A DNA stretch of 64,000 nucleotides. Origin: Deltaproteobacteria bacterium. Its GTDB lineage: Bacteria; Desulfobacterota; Desulfuromonadia; Desulfuromonadales; Geopsychrobacteraceae. Made by a program: the position numbers and the translations under genes. The notes beneath the pieces are model-generated. The model made no database searches and was not told the DNA's origin. It was given only the letters and a program-made list of their open reading frames with translations. Numbering within the stretch: the first letter of the stretch is position 1; each line of letters starts with the position of its first letter. Positions 46,945 through 56,728 of this stretch are shown piece after piece. The DNA lies in assembly GCA_018399135.1 (NCBI GenBank), contig JAGYPB010000002.1:39294-103293 (forward strand), read 5' to 3'.

Positions 46945-48432
46945 ATGGAAGAGCTAAACGATCTGTTGCAACAGCGCAGAGCGAAGGTGGATACTTTCTT
47001 AAGCGCCGGAGTTAATCCCTTTGCTAATGATTTCAAAGTACTGCACAGCGCCGGGCAGATTGCTGACAGTCACCGCCAGGATTCGCGTGAGACTCTTGAA
47101 GGTTCCTCCACCGAGTATCGTTTTGCCGGGCGCATTATGGCTCGGCGTGATTTCGGCAAGGCAGCCTTTCTCCAGCTTCAGGACGGTAGCGGCAGGATTC
47201 AGGTCTACGTTGCCAAAAAAGAAATAGGCGATGACGCTTTCGATCATTTTAAAAAGTTTGATATCGGCGACATTATCGGGGTTTGCGGCGTTCCGTTTCG
47301 CACCCAGACTGATGAACTTTCGATCCGTGCTGCCAAAGCCAAACTCCTTACCAAGTCATTGCTGCCGTTACCGGAAAAATGGCATGGACTGACCGATGTT
47401 GAAACCCGCTATCGCCAGCGCTACCTGGATCTGATGGTAAATCCGGAGGTGCGCGAAGTTTTTCGCAAGCGCAGCCGCATCGTCAACCGGATTCGTGAAT
47501 TCATGCTTGAGCACGATTATCTCGAAGTCGAGACTCCGATGATGCATCAAATTGCTGGTGGTGCAACAGCCAAACCTTTTGTGACCCGTCACAATACCTT
47601 GAAAATGGATCTTTTTCTGCGGATTGCCCCGGAATTATATCTGAAACGACTCGTGGTTGGTGGCTTTGACCGGGTGTTTGAAATCAATCGTAATTTCCGT
47701 AATGAAGGAATATCGATCCAGCATAATCCCGAATTCACCATGATGGAATTCTACCAGGCTTATGCCACCTATGAAGACCTGATGGATTTCTCCGAAAGAC
47801 TTATCTGTCATGTGGCACAAGATGTGTGTGGCTCGCTGGTGATTCCTTATGGTGATAAGCTGGTTGACCTGTCGCCGCCGTGGGAGCGCCTGACCCTGAA
47901 GGAGGCGATCGTCAAACATGCCGATGTCAATCGGGAGATGCTTGATGATCGGGATCTCTCTCTGCAGTATGCTAACGAAACCCTGGGGCTTGAGCTTGAC
48001 AACAGCATTGGTCATGGTAAATTGCTGGCCGAGATTTTTGACGAGGTGGTTGAACCGAAGCTGTGGAATCCGGTGTTTATTACCCAGTATCCTACTGAAA
48101 TTTCGCCCCTCTCGCGAAAAAACGATGTGAATCCCGATGTTGTTGATCGGTTTGAATTGTTTATTGTCGGTCGCGAACTGGCAAACGCTTTCTCGGAGTT
48201 GAACAACCCTATCGACCAGAAGCAGCGCTTCCTTGATCAGCTCAAAGAAAAAGCTGCAGGTGACGAAGAGGCTCACGCCATGGACGAGGATTACATCCGC
48301 GCCCTGGAGTACGGCCTGCCACCAGCTGCCGGAGAAGGAATAGGCATCGATCGCCTGGTGATGCTGCTGACCAACTCTGCCAGCATTCGTGATGTTATTC
48401 TCTTCCCCCAAATGCGCCCCGAGGCAGTTTAA
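46945..48432 (+). CDS. lysS: Lysyl-tRNA synthetase (class II)
   Basis: Charges tRNA-Lys. The 495 residues include the N-terminal OB-fold anticodon-binding domain (~60-165), class II motif 2 FRNEGISIQHNPEFTMMEF near 252, and motif 3 GIGIDRLVMLL near 468. ATG 46945 is chosen because GAGGG lies eight bases before it. lolC follows 13 bases after the stop; the lysS-lolC-lolD linkage is typical of deltaproteobacteria as I recall. Confidence 0.97.
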   Translation: MEELNDLLQQRRAKVDTFLSAGVNPFANDFKVLHSAGQIADSHRQDSRETLEGSSTEYRFAGRIMARRDFGKAAFLQLQDGSGRIQVYVAKKEIGDDAFDHFKKFDIGDIIGVCGVPFRTQTDELSIRAAKAKLLTKSLLPLPEKWHGLTDVETRYRQRYLDLMVNPEVREVFRKRSRIVNRIREFMLEHDYLEVETPMMHQIAGGATAKPFVTRHNTLKMDLFLRIAPELYLKRLVVGGFDRVFEINRNFRNEGISIQHNPEFTMMEFYQAYATYEDLMDFSERLICHVAQDVCGSLVIPYGDKLVDLSPPWERLTLKEAIVKHADVNREMLDDRDLSLQYANETLGLELDNSIGHGKLLAEIFDEVVEPKLWNPVFITQYPTEISPLSRKNDVNPDVVDRFELFIVGRELANAFSELNNPIDQKQRFLDQLKEKAAGDEEAHAMDEDYIRALEYGLPPAAGEGIGIDRLVMLLTNSASIRDVILFPQMRPEAV

Positions 48433-48445
48433 GGCTTAAGATTTC

Positions 48446-49693
48446 ATGTCCTATGAGTGGTTTATCAGCCTGCGCTATCTGCGTGCCAAGCGCAAACAGA
48501 CATTTATATCGGTCATTTCCTTTATCTCTATCGCCGGCGTTACCTTAGGCGTTGCCGCGCTGATTCTGGTGCAGGCGGTAATGACCGGATTTACCGATGG
48601 TGTGCGTCAGCAGATCCTTGGCAATGTGCCCCATGTGTTGGTCCAACGCTATGGCGAAGGGATTGATAACCCGCGTGAGCTGGTCAAGGCGGCCAAACAG
48701 ATTCCCCATGTCATTTCGGCCGCTCCCTTTGTCTCCCGCGAGGCCATGTTGTTGGCCGGTGGCAATGTTGCCGCCGTTAATGTCAAGGGGGTTGATGAAG
48801 ATCACAAGATTCTTACCCAATCGCTACGAACCTGGTATGGCGACGAGATCGACCAGCTGTTTTTTGCCCCTGAAGATCGGCCCGGTATTATCATCGGGTT
48901 GGATACGGCGACGACCCTGGGTGTTGACGTGGGACAGTTGGTTAATGTCATTCCGCCTCTGTTTAATGTGACTCCATTCGGTATGATGCCGAAAATGAAG
49001 CCCTTTCGGGTAGTTGCTGTGTTTGACCAGCAGAGCAGCCTGATCGACAGTTTTTATGCCTATATTCCCTTGCCGGAAGCTCAGACCTTCTTTGAGTCCG
49101 AAGGTGTCGTCAGCGGTATTGAAATCGAGGTTGATCTTTTTGAACGCGCTCCTTCTGTCGCTGATCAACTCTCGAGTCAGTTTGACTTCCCGACGGTCGT
49201 GCGCCCCTGGCAGAGCTTGTATGGATCCTTTCTGTCGGCACTCAAACTTGAAAAACTGGGGCTTTTTATTGTTCTGGCGATTATCGTTCTGGTCGCTGCT
49301 TTCAATATAGCGACCACCCTGATTATGGTTGTCATGGAAAAAACCCGTGATATTGCCATTTTGCGCGCTATGGGAGCCAACGCTCGCAGTATTATGAAAA
49401 TCTTTTTGTTTGAGGGACTGATTATCGGTACGATGGGAACTCTGCTTGGTACCAGTTTAGGGGTAGCTTTGGCATTCTATGCCGACAGTCTGATCAAGGG
49501 ACTTGAAAACATGTTTGGAATCCAGATTTTTGATCAGGCAGTCTATGGCATGGAGCGCTTCCCTGCTGAGATCGTTGTTGTTGAGGTTATCGCTGTGGTG
49601 GTGATGGCCATGGCCATCTCGTTATTGGCCACTATTTATCCCGCCTGGCGCGCTTCGCGTATGGATCCGGCTGAGGCGTTGCGCTATGACTGA
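48446..49693 (+). CDS. lolC: Lipoprotein-releasing ABC transporter permease LolC/E
   Basis: Inner-membrane subunit that extracts outer-membrane lipoproteins. The 415 residues have one N-terminal helix, a large periplasmic domain (~45-265) and three C-terminal helices, the MacB/FtsX topology. The start SYEWFISLRYLRAKRKQTFI is the LolC/E signature. Only one permease gene is present, so the complex is probably a homodimer (LolF-like) with LolD. It overlaps lolD by 8 bases. Confidence 0.92.
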   Translation: MSYEWFISLRYLRAKRKQTFISVISFISIAGVTLGVAALILVQAVMTGFTDGVRQQILGNVPHVLVQRYGEGIDNPRELVKAAKQIPHVISAAPFVSREAMLLAGGNVAAVNVKGVDEDHKILTQSLRTWYGDEIDQLFFAPEDRPGIIIGLDTATTLGVDVGQLVNVIPPLFNVTPFGMMPKMKPFRVVAVFDQQSSLIDSFYAYIPLPEAQTFFESEGVVSGIEIEVDLFERAPSVADQLSSQFDFPTVVRPWQSLYGSFLSALKLEKLGLFIVLAIIVLVAAFNIATTLIMVVMEKTRDIAILRAMGANARSIMKIFLFEGLIIGTMGTLLGTSLGVALAFYADSLIKGLENMFGIQIFDQAVYGMERFPAEIVVVEVIAVVVMAMAISLLATIYPAWRASRMDPAEALRYD

Positions 49694-50375
49694 ACCTATG
49701 GTTGCGGTGCGGAAGCTGTTTAAATCGTTTCAGACGCCAGGGGGAACTATTGACGTTCTGCGTGGCATTGATCTGCAAATCAAACGTAATGAACGGGTCG
49801 CTGTAGTGGGAACTTCCGGGGCCGGGAAAACGACGCTGATGCATATTCTTGGTGGACTTGACGCGCCAACATCAGGTGAAGTCAGGGTTGAAGGGGAGAG
49901 CTTGTTTACCCTGCGTGGGCATTCCCTTGACGCTTTTCGAAATCGTACCGTGGGGTTTGTCTTTCAGTTTCATCAGCTATTACCGGAGTTCAGTGCCCTG
50001 GAAAATGTCATGATGCCGCGTTTAATTGCTGGTGAGGCACGCAAATCAGCAATGGAAAAAGCAACAGATCTTCTTTCCGATGTCGGATTGGCTCATCGTG
50101 TGACTCATAAGCCGGGCGCTCTGTCGGGTGGAGAACAACAGCGGGTGGCCATCGCGCGCGCCTTAGTCAATGAACCGCAATTGCTGTTGGCCGATGAGCC
50201 TACCGGAAATCTCGATACTGGTACCTCAGACGAAATTTTGGCTTTGTTGAATCGGATGCATGCCACTAAGGGGCTTACCATGGTGATTGTGACCCATAAC
50301 CTGCCTCTTGCTGCCGGTCTAGATCGTATTCTCAGGATAGAGGATGGGGTGTTAGCGGGAGATGTTTTAAATTGA
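49686..50375 (+). CDS. lolD: Lipoprotein-releasing ABC transporter ATPase LolD
   Basis: ATPase of the Lol exporter, 229 residues. Walker A is GTSGAGKTTLM near residue 38, the LolD-type QFHQLLPEFSALENVMMPRL follows near 96, the ABC signature is LSGGEQQRVAIARAL near 144 and Walker B is LLLADEPTGNLD near 164. It lies between the permease gene and bamA, matching an envelope-assembly operon. Confidence 0.95.
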   Translation: MTEPMVAVRKLFKSFQTPGGTIDVLRGIDLQIKRNERVAVVGTSGAGKTTLMHILGGLDAPTSGEVRVEGESLFTLRGHSLDAFRNRTVGFVFQFHQLLPEFSALENVMMPRLIAGEARKSAMEKATDLLSDVGLAHRVTHKPGALSGGEQQRVAIARALVNEPQLLLADEPTGNLDTGTSDEILALLNRMHATKGLTMVIVTHNLPLAAGLDRILRIEDGVLAGDVLN

Positions 50376-50439
50376 TGTTGACGACTCACTCTTTTATAAT
50401 TTGCCCTTTGTTTTGTTCGTATGCCAGCTGAGGTTTTTG

Positions 50440-52512
50440 ATGTCTAAATCACTGATTGTTGCGTGCTTTCTGGTTTTTGTGTCGGTCTTATCAGTAGCGG
50501 CTGAAGAATTCAGGGTAGCGCAGGTGCAGATCGAGGGGAACCGGCGTGTAGCTACGGCGGCCGTTCGTGGAGTTATTTCCATTAACCCCGGTGATGTGGT
50601 CAGTTATGCGCAGGTAGATGAAAATGTAAGAAATATCTTTACCTTGGGTGGTTTTCATGATGTCACTGCGCGAGTTGATGAGGTTCAGGGTAGCAATATT
50701 CTCGTTTTTGATCTGGAGGAATTACCCTTAGTCAGAACCATGGAATTTCGTGATAATAAAAAACTATCAGACCAGAAACTGCGTGACAGCACGACCTTGA
50801 GACCTCCGTTTATTTTTGATCACAGCCGCGTTCGAAGTAGCGTGCAGGAACTGAAAGGCGCTTACATTAAAGATGGTTTTCATGCTGTAGAAATCAACAC
50901 TCATCTGACAACGGACAATCGTGGTGAGGCAACACTGACTTACCTGGTCGACGAAGGTCGCAAAATCCGCATCAAGAATATCAATTTTAGTGGAAACAAG
51001 GTCTTAAAAAAACGAGCCTTGCTGAAAAGCATCGAAACCAAAGAGCGTTGGTTTTTGTCCTGGCTGACGGGGCGCGGGGTTTACCTTGAAGACGTCATGG
51101 AAATAGATGTCGAGCGCATCAAGATGGCTTATTACGATATTGGCTATCAGGATGTCATTGTTCAGCCGCCGCAAGTGACCCTGGTTGATGGAAAACATCT
51201 GAATATCGATATTGAGATTGATGAGGGGCCGCAGTATCGAGTCGGGGCGTTGAGCGTCAGCGGCGACCTTCTTTATCCAGCGGATGAATTACTGGATATG
51301 GTGTTGCTTAAAGAAGGGGAGGTATTCAGCCGCTTGCAGATGCGTGACAGCATCGTGGCTCTAACCGACCTATACGCTGATCGCGGTTATGCCTACGTTA
51401 ATGTTGTACCGTTGACCATCAAAAAGGCTGATCAGCTGCTTTTTGACATTGAGCTGGAGATCGAACAGGGGGTACAGGTCACGATTGAGCGGGTCGATAT
51501 CAGTGGTAATGTTCGCACTCGTGACAAGGTGATTCGCCGTGAAGTTCCGGTGATTGAGGGGGAGCTTTACAGTTCCAGTAACATGAAGGAGGCCAACCGG
51601 CGGGTGCGTAACCTCGGTTTTTTTGAAGAGGTGCAGGTGACAGACAAACCCGGTTCAGCTGATGATTTAAGTGTTGTTGAAGTAGCAGTTGAGGAACGGC
51701 TGACGGGAACTTTTTCCATCGGACTTGGTTATTCGTCGGTCGATAAGTTGATGGCTCAGGGGTCGATTTCTCAGGAGAATTTTCTCGGGCGTGGTTTAAA
51801 TCTTAATTTAAGCGGATCTGTCGGTACAACGAGCAATACCTATTCTCTGGCTATTACCGACCCATATTTCCTCGACACGGACTGGACCCTTGGTGGCGAA
51901 GTTTACCGGTCAATGCGTGAGTATAATGATTATGATGATGAGCGTACTGGCGGCGCAATTCGCGCCGGCCATCCGGTCAGCCGTAATTCTCGCGTTTTTT
52001 TGACCTATCGCTATGAGCAAAAAGAAATTACCAACCTAAGTGCCGTTGCCCTGGCGAATCAGTTTATTGCAGATCAGGAAGGCCGATCAACTCTGTCATC
52101 GATTACTACTCAGTGGGTGCGAAACAGTACTGATTTTTACGAGGATCCCAGTCGTGGCGGGATTACCCGTATCAGCCTTGAATATGCAGGGCTGGGTGGA
52201 ACGGAACATTTTTTAAGGCCAATCGCCTCTCATCGCCACTTTTTTCCACTGTTCTGGGGAACCGTATTTTCTATTCACGGTGAAGTCGGGTACATTACCT
52301 CGACCCGTGGTGATGAGGTTTCACTGAGCGAGCGATTTTTTCTGGGTGGTATCAGAACCATTCGCGGGTTTAAAACCCGTGAGGTTGGTCCCAAGGAAGG
52401 CGACATTTTTGTCGGTGGTGAAAAGATGGGTTACTTCAATATTGAATATCTCTTTCCTCTCTACCGTTCGCTTGGCTTTAAGGTGGGCGTCCCTAGTGAC
52501 AGACACAGGTAA
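50440..52512 (+). CDS. bamA: Outer membrane protein assembly factor BamA (3' end frame-broken)
   Basis: Inserts beta-barrel proteins into the outer membrane. Signal peptide (~1-20), five POTRA domains (~22-400) and the start of the Omp85 barrel are intact, including the RFFLGGIRTIRGF loop. The open frame stops at 52512, but the expected end continues in shifted frames to about 52670 (TGNVWRNG, then EEYFSDMRHSAGAG, then LRFEWGYN readable in different frames). This breaks where the poor-quality segment begins (~52490), so the protein is probably complete in the real genome. ATG 50440 is chosen to start at the signal peptide, with GAGG upstream. Confidence 0.93.
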   Translation: MSKSLIVACFLVFVSVLSVAAEEFRVAQVQIEGNRRVATAAVRGVISINPGDVVSYAQVDENVRNIFTLGGFHDVTARVDEVQGSNILVFDLEELPLVRTMEFRDNKKLSDQKLRDSTTLRPPFIFDHSRVRSSVQELKGAYIKDGFHAVEINTHLTTDNRGEATLTYLVDEGRKIRIKNINFSGNKVLKKRALLKSIETKERWFLSWLTGRGVYLEDVMEIDVERIKMAYYDIGYQDVIVQPPQVTLVDGKHLNIDIEIDEGPQYRVGALSVSGDLLYPADELLDMVLLKEGEVFSRLQMRDSIVALTDLYADRGYAYVNVVPLTIKKADQLLFDIELEIEQGVQVTIERVDISGNVRTRDKVIRREVPVIEGELYSSSNMKEANRRVRNLGFFEEVQVTDKPGSADDLSVVEVAVEERLTGTFSIGLGYSSVDKLMAQGSISQENFLGRGLNLNLSGSVGTTSNTYSLAITDPYFLDTDWTLGGEVYRSMREYNDYDDERTGGAIRAGHPVSRNSRVFLTYRYEQKEITNLSAVALANQFIADQEGRSTLSSITTQWVRNSTDFYEDPSRGGITRISLEYAGLGGTEHFLRPIASHRHFFPLFWGTVFSIHGEVGYITSTRGDEVSLSERFFLGGIRTIRGFKTREVGPKEGDIFVGGEKMGYFNIEYLFPLYRSLGFKVGVPSDRHR

Positions 52513-52706
52513 TGTCTGGCGTAATGGAAGAATATTTTTCCGATATGCGTCACAGTGCCGGCGCTGGCCCCGCTGGCGAAATTTCTAAGCCGCTGCGCTT
52601 TTGAATGGGGTTATAACCGCCGATCCGCGCGATAATGAGAAAAAAGTGTGTTTGAGAATTTACGATTGACGACCTTTTAAAAACACGCCCAATAAGGGAT
52701 TGAACT

Positions 52707-53203
52707 ATGAAAATCAGTGTACTCTTGTCCTCGCTCTTTTGATGTTGGCACTGGCCCTATTTTTGCGCAAAAAATTGCTATGTGTTGATCGCCAGCGTGC
52801 TCGAATCTTCCTGCTGCCGAAGTTGTCGCTAAAGCAGTGATGACCGGAAGAGGAAAATACGAGGGGCGAATCAAGTCAAAGCAGGATGAAGTGCTGAAGA
52901 TGAAGGCGATCTGGAAAACAGGCGGCGCTGTTGTCCGATAGTGCTCAAAGCCAGAGCGTGAGTGGCGAATACGGAGCGTCGGGTGACTGATTCGCAGCGT
53001 TTTCAGCAGGAGGGAAGATCTGCAGCGCAAAGATGCCGAATATACCAGCCGATCATCAATATGTTTGATGTCATGCAAAAGCTTGGTGCCGAAGGTGGAT
53101 ATGCAATGGTCATTGAAAAGAACGAAGGAGCCTATCGTTTTCGCTGATCCCGAAATTGATCTGACTGATGCGCTGGATCAAAGCCTACGACGCGACAAAC
53201 TAA
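52707..53203 (+). pseudogene. skp: Skp/OmpH periplasmic chaperone, disrupted (probable sequence errors)
   Basis: Position between bamA and lpxD, a secretory start (MKISVLLSS) and a C-terminal KLGAEGGYAMVIEKNEGAYRF segment identify an OmpH/Skp family chaperone that escorts outer-membrane proteins. The reading frame shifts several times: no frame is open for more than about 60 codons, and the FAQKIAYVDRQRAL-like start is split. The reconstructed length (~165 residues) is normal. Indels are scattered throughout, as in the following four genes, so sequence error is more likely than gene decay. Confidence 0.75.
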
Positions 53204-53225
53204 CTGCACTTAGATGGCAGGAGTA

Positions 53226-54255
53226 ATGAATGATGGCAACCTGGCGGAAACTGGCGAAGCTGGTTCAGGGGTGGTACAGGGGGATCCGACCATTCAGGTT
53301 GTACGGGTGGCCCCCATCGACCAGGCCAACATGGGGATTCACCTTTGTGGCAAACCCAAGCATTCCTAAGTGTACAAAGGAGTGTCGCGCCTCAGCAGTC
53401 ATTGAGTGGTTCGGCGGCGCCGGCGACCGTGATGTTATTGCTGCGGCCAACCCGGTATTTGGCCTTGCCGTTTTGCCTTTTGCATGGCAGTAGCGGGCAG
53501 CTTCCAGGCGTCAGGCCGGAGCGCAGGTTGCTATCAGCCTCAATTGATCCAACTGCAACAATTTATCCGTTGTGTCATTGGTGAGCGATCTGTAGTGGGG
53601 GCCAGAACCATTGTCCATCCCGGTGTTTGTCTTTATGTGATGTTGTCATCGGCTCTGATTGTCTTCTTCATGCTCAGGGGCGGTAGTGCGTGAAGGTTGC
53701 CAACTGGGTGATCGGGTTATTCTGCAGCTTTGTCAGAAAGATCGGTCTTGATGGCTTTGTAGCTGGCACCCGACGGGAAAGATATTTCAAAACTCCTCAG
53801 TCGGGATTGTCCTTAAATATCGACGTCGTACTGGTGTGCCAACTCCTGGGAAGTTGATCGCGCGACCCCTTGGGGATGACGCAGGTATTTGGCGCGGCAC
53901 GAAAGCCGATAATCTGTACAGATCGGCCATAATGTCGATATAGGTGAAGATCACCATTGTTGTCGAAGTGGTTCCGGGTTACAGTAGATACGCATAGGTA
54001 ACTACCTACCTTTGTGCAGTCAGCCGGTTGTGGCCGGGTCATTTGAGGTCGTAAGATTTATGTTACCGGTGCCCGAAGGTGTCAGTGGTCGAGATCTCAG
54101 GAGGCCCCCAGATCAGGCATTGTCAGGCCTTCCGCTGAGTGTTCTATAAACAGGAATGGTTATGTCAACCATGACATTGCTAAATTGCCCGAGAGTATTG
54201 TACAAAGACGCAGCAATTAAAAAACGCGTAGAAGATGGAAGCAGAATGTTGAAGA
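53226..54255 (+). pseudogene. lpxD: UDP-3-O-acyl-glucosamine N-acyltransferase LpxD, disrupted (probable sequence errors)
   Basis: Adds the N-linked hydroxyacyl chain in lipid A synthesis. Fragments in changing frames read as LpxD: LAKLVQG near the start, FVANP, SGGAGDRDVIAAANP, SIDPTATIYP, GERSVVGARTIVHPGV (hexapeptide repeats), and a C-terminal coiled region with KKRVED. The total span (~1030 bases, ~340 residues) fits the family. Several stop codons and frameshifts interrupt it. It is best treated as an intact gene in a badly sequenced segment. Confidence 0.78.
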
Positions 54256-54290
54256 GGAGATTGGATGTGCTTGAGGATAATATATGAATC

Positions 54291-54695
54291 ATGGAGATTC
54301 CGCTCACCAATGTTATCTCATTTTGCATTGACCGCATCGAAGAAGTCGAAGAGGAAAGAGGGTGAACGGTTACAAAATGTGACCACCAACGCGCTCGTTT
54401 TTTCAGGGGCATTTCCCGGCCACCCGATCATGCCGGGGGTGTTGATCCTCGAAGCGAAGGTGGCACAGGTTGGTGGCGCTGGCGGTTACGGGCCGATAGA
54501 CTGAAAAAGATCGTGTTACCTACTTTGTCGGTATCGCGCCCGCTTCCGTAAACCGGTCATGCCTGGCGATGTTCGCAGTATGGAACTGGATCTTTGTCAC
54601 GTCGTCGCGGTATTTACCAGCTTTAGGCAATGCCTATCGGTGATACCCTGGTTGCAGAAGCGGAACCAGCAACCTTCGCAAAAAATACCTTATAA
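54291..54695 (+). pseudogene. fabZ: 3-hydroxyacyl-ACP dehydratase FabZ, disrupted (probable sequence errors)
   Basis: Dehydrates 3-hydroxyacyl-ACP in fatty acid elongation, sharing substrates with LpxA and LpxD. Readable pieces are DRIEEVEE, the active-site [15 protein letters not shown] (catalytic His in the family motif), TYFVGI, FRKPVMPGD and VAEAE near the end. They occur in at least three frames. The span is about the right length for a ~140-residue FabZ. The same indel pattern affects the neighbouring genes. Confidence 0.8.
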
Positions 54696-54707
54696 TGGAG
54701 TTAATCC

Positions 54708-55464
54708 ATGATCCATCCTGTTATCATCGCCCCGAGGCTAAACTCCATCCATGGAGTGTTACCGTTGGCCCTTATTCAGTGATATAGGTGGAGCATGTCT
54801 GCATCGGTGAAGGGACAACCGTCGCACCGCATGTCGTTATTAGTCGAACAGAAAGATCGTTGTTATGTTAGATTTTTCAATTTGCATCGATTGTGCCGTC
54901 CCTCAGGATCTGAAATTCAAAGGGAAGAATCAACCTGAAGATTGGAGACCGCAACCGCATCAGGGAATCTACTACTATTCATCTGGGTACCGAAGATAGG
55001 AGGCGTGACAACCGTAGGCAACGACTGTCTATTGGATAGTATTATTCCCATGTACCCATGACTTCAGTGCTGTCGGCAAACTGGCGTGATTCTGGCCACG
55101 CGACCCTTACATTATACGTTCCTGATCGATGATTATTATTTCTGGGGCTTTCAGCCGTTCATCAATTCACCCGTATTAGCTGTCACGTGATGGCTTGTGG
55201 TGGTTCAATGATTGCCCAGATGGTGCCATTTTCATTGTTCAAGGTGATCGATAAAAACCAGATCTAGTCACCACGGGTCTTAAAACGCCGTTGGCGACTG
55301 GATATGCCCAGCAAACGGCATTAAGAAATGTCCCCACAAGATGGTTTTTCGTCCAACCTGAAACTGGAAGAGGCGATATAACCATCGAACCGAATTTGAT
55401 GAGCTCTTCAGTTAAAGCATTCATCTGGACTCCTCAATCGAGCGAACGCGGCCCGGCCCGCTAA
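54708..55464 (+). pseudogene. lpxA: UDP-N-acetylglucosamine acyltransferase LpxA, disrupted (probable sequence errors)
   Basis: First enzyme of lipid A synthesis. The start IHPxxIIAPxAKLHP and later pieces VTVGPYSV, ISNRTEIG-like, VPQDLKFKG, KIGDRNRIRESTTIHLGTED, HVMACGGSMIAQMVP and FRSNLKLEEAI follow LpxA order but in shifting frames. Length (~750 bases) is normal. The stop at 55462-55464 is followed by only ~35 bases before lpxB, so no lpxI lies between. Confidence 0.82.
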
Positions 55465-55498
55465 GTAATCATTTTTTAAAAACAGAAGCTTTCGGGAG

Positions 55499-55975
55499 TT
55501 CCGTTTGTTGGTGCTTATTCCTCTGGTTTTTTTGTCGCTGATGTACATGTTGACTACCCATTCAATCCGGCGAAAGATGAGATGATTGCTGGGTTGTGAA
55601 CTTCCGGTGATCCCTACAGGTCACTTTGCTCAAGGTCGCAGCGTCAAAATACCCCCGACATTATTATGGTGGTCATTGAAAGCGAATGGCCGTGACGATC
55701 CTGATTCCCGCTGATGAACTCTTCGGTGCGATGGGGGAGCAACGGAGGTGCTTGTGCGCTTGCCCGGCATCATTAAGCGCTTTCGCCGTCGGCAGATATT
55801 CCGAAATCACCCCAACCGCCAGATCTGCTTGTCCCATCGACTTCTGATTTTTAACCCGCGGCTGGCCAAGGTGGCAAAAGAGTAGAAATTTCGGTTCTCA
55901 TTACATCAAACCCGCGCCTGGGCCTGGCGTTCAGGGCGGGCGCGTATTATTGCTGAGCGCGTTGATCGTCTGGCA
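55499..55975 (+). pseudogene. lpxB: N-terminal part of LpxB, disrupted (probable sequence errors)
   Basis: Shifted-frame pieces lead into the clean lpxB frame: LVLI near the start, then fragments reminiscent of the GT19 DFPDFNLRLAK region (around 55840-55880). AWAWRSGRARIIAERVDRL follows from about 55915 and is already in frame with the downstream ORF. This marks the 3' edge of the corrupted segment. Confidence 0.65.
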
Positions 55976-56728
55976 TTGATTTTTCCGTTCGAACCGGAAA
56001 TATATGCGCCTTATCCTGTCCGCACCGAATATGTGGGGAATCCTCTGCTGGATGAATATGCCCTCCGCTCACAGGATCTTGATATCAGGAAACAACTTGA
56101 TTTGTCTATGGATGCTAGAATAGTTGGCATTTTCCCCGGTAGCCGGCAAAGCGAGTTGAACCATATCTTTGTTACTCTGGTGGCTGCAGCAAAAAAACTC
56201 CACGAGGAAGACCCGCACATTGAGTTTGTCATGCCTGTGGCCCCTTCATTGCGGCGCAGTGAACTGGAAAGGCGTCTCGCTGAGACTGAGGCAAGGTTGC
56301 CGATTTATCTGGTTGAGGAAGATATCTATGCTGTTGCGGAAGCATGCCAGGCGGTTATGACTGTATCGGGTACGGTGACTTTACAGTTGGCGCTGGTTGG
56401 AACGCCAATGGCGATTGTTTACAAGGTGGCGCCGTTAAGCTATGCCATTGGGCGCCGACTGATCAAGATTCCCTTTGCTGGCCTGCCAAATATTATCGCT
56501 GGTCGTGAAATTGTCCGCGAATTCATTCAGGATGATGCACATCCTGAGGCTCTGAAAACAGAAACATTACGGTTGCTGGATGATGCTGCTTATACCCAAC
56601 AGGTTCGTGACGATCTGGTCCTCGTGCAAAAAGAGCTGGGCGCGCCTGGATGCTCCATCAGGGTCGCTGATATGGTCGCCGATATGGTTGGTGTTGAACT
56701 GAAAAAGGGTGTGCGACGGAATGAATAA
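55976..56728 (+). CDS. lpxB: Lipid-A-disaccharide synthase (C-terminal, clean part)
   Basis: Joins UDP-diacylglucosamine and lipid X to the lipid A disaccharide. The open 250 residues cover the C-terminal two thirds of GT19 LpxB. They have FPFEPEIYAPYPVRTEYVGN, the LPGSR-type FPGSRQSELNHI near residue 54, and VSGTVTLQLALVGTPMAIVY near 129 for nucleotide binding. The TTG at 55976 is only where the frame opens; the real start is about 480 bases upstream. It overlaps msbA by 8 bases. Confidence 0.9.
   Translation: MIFPFEPEIYAPYPVRTEYVGNPLLDEYALRSQDLDIRKQLDLSMDARIVGIFPGSRQSELNHIFVTLVAAAKKLHEEDPHIEFVMPVAPSLRRSELERRLAETEARLPIYLVEEDIYAVAEACQAVMTVSGTVTLQLALVGTPMAIVYKVAPLSYAIGRRLIKIPFAGLPNIIAGREIVREFIQDDAHPEALKTETLRLLDDAAYTQQVRDDLVLVQKELGAPGCSIRVADMVADMVGVELKKGVRRNE

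Noticed and set aside
47635..48411. A 258-codon minus-strand frame inside lysS
   Set aside because: Complementary to conserved lysS motifs 2 and 3; no start signal or homology recognised.
50440..52512. Reading the shortened bamA as a genuine truncation
   Set aside because: The missing barrel end is still present downstream in shifted frames, and five following genes show the same damage.
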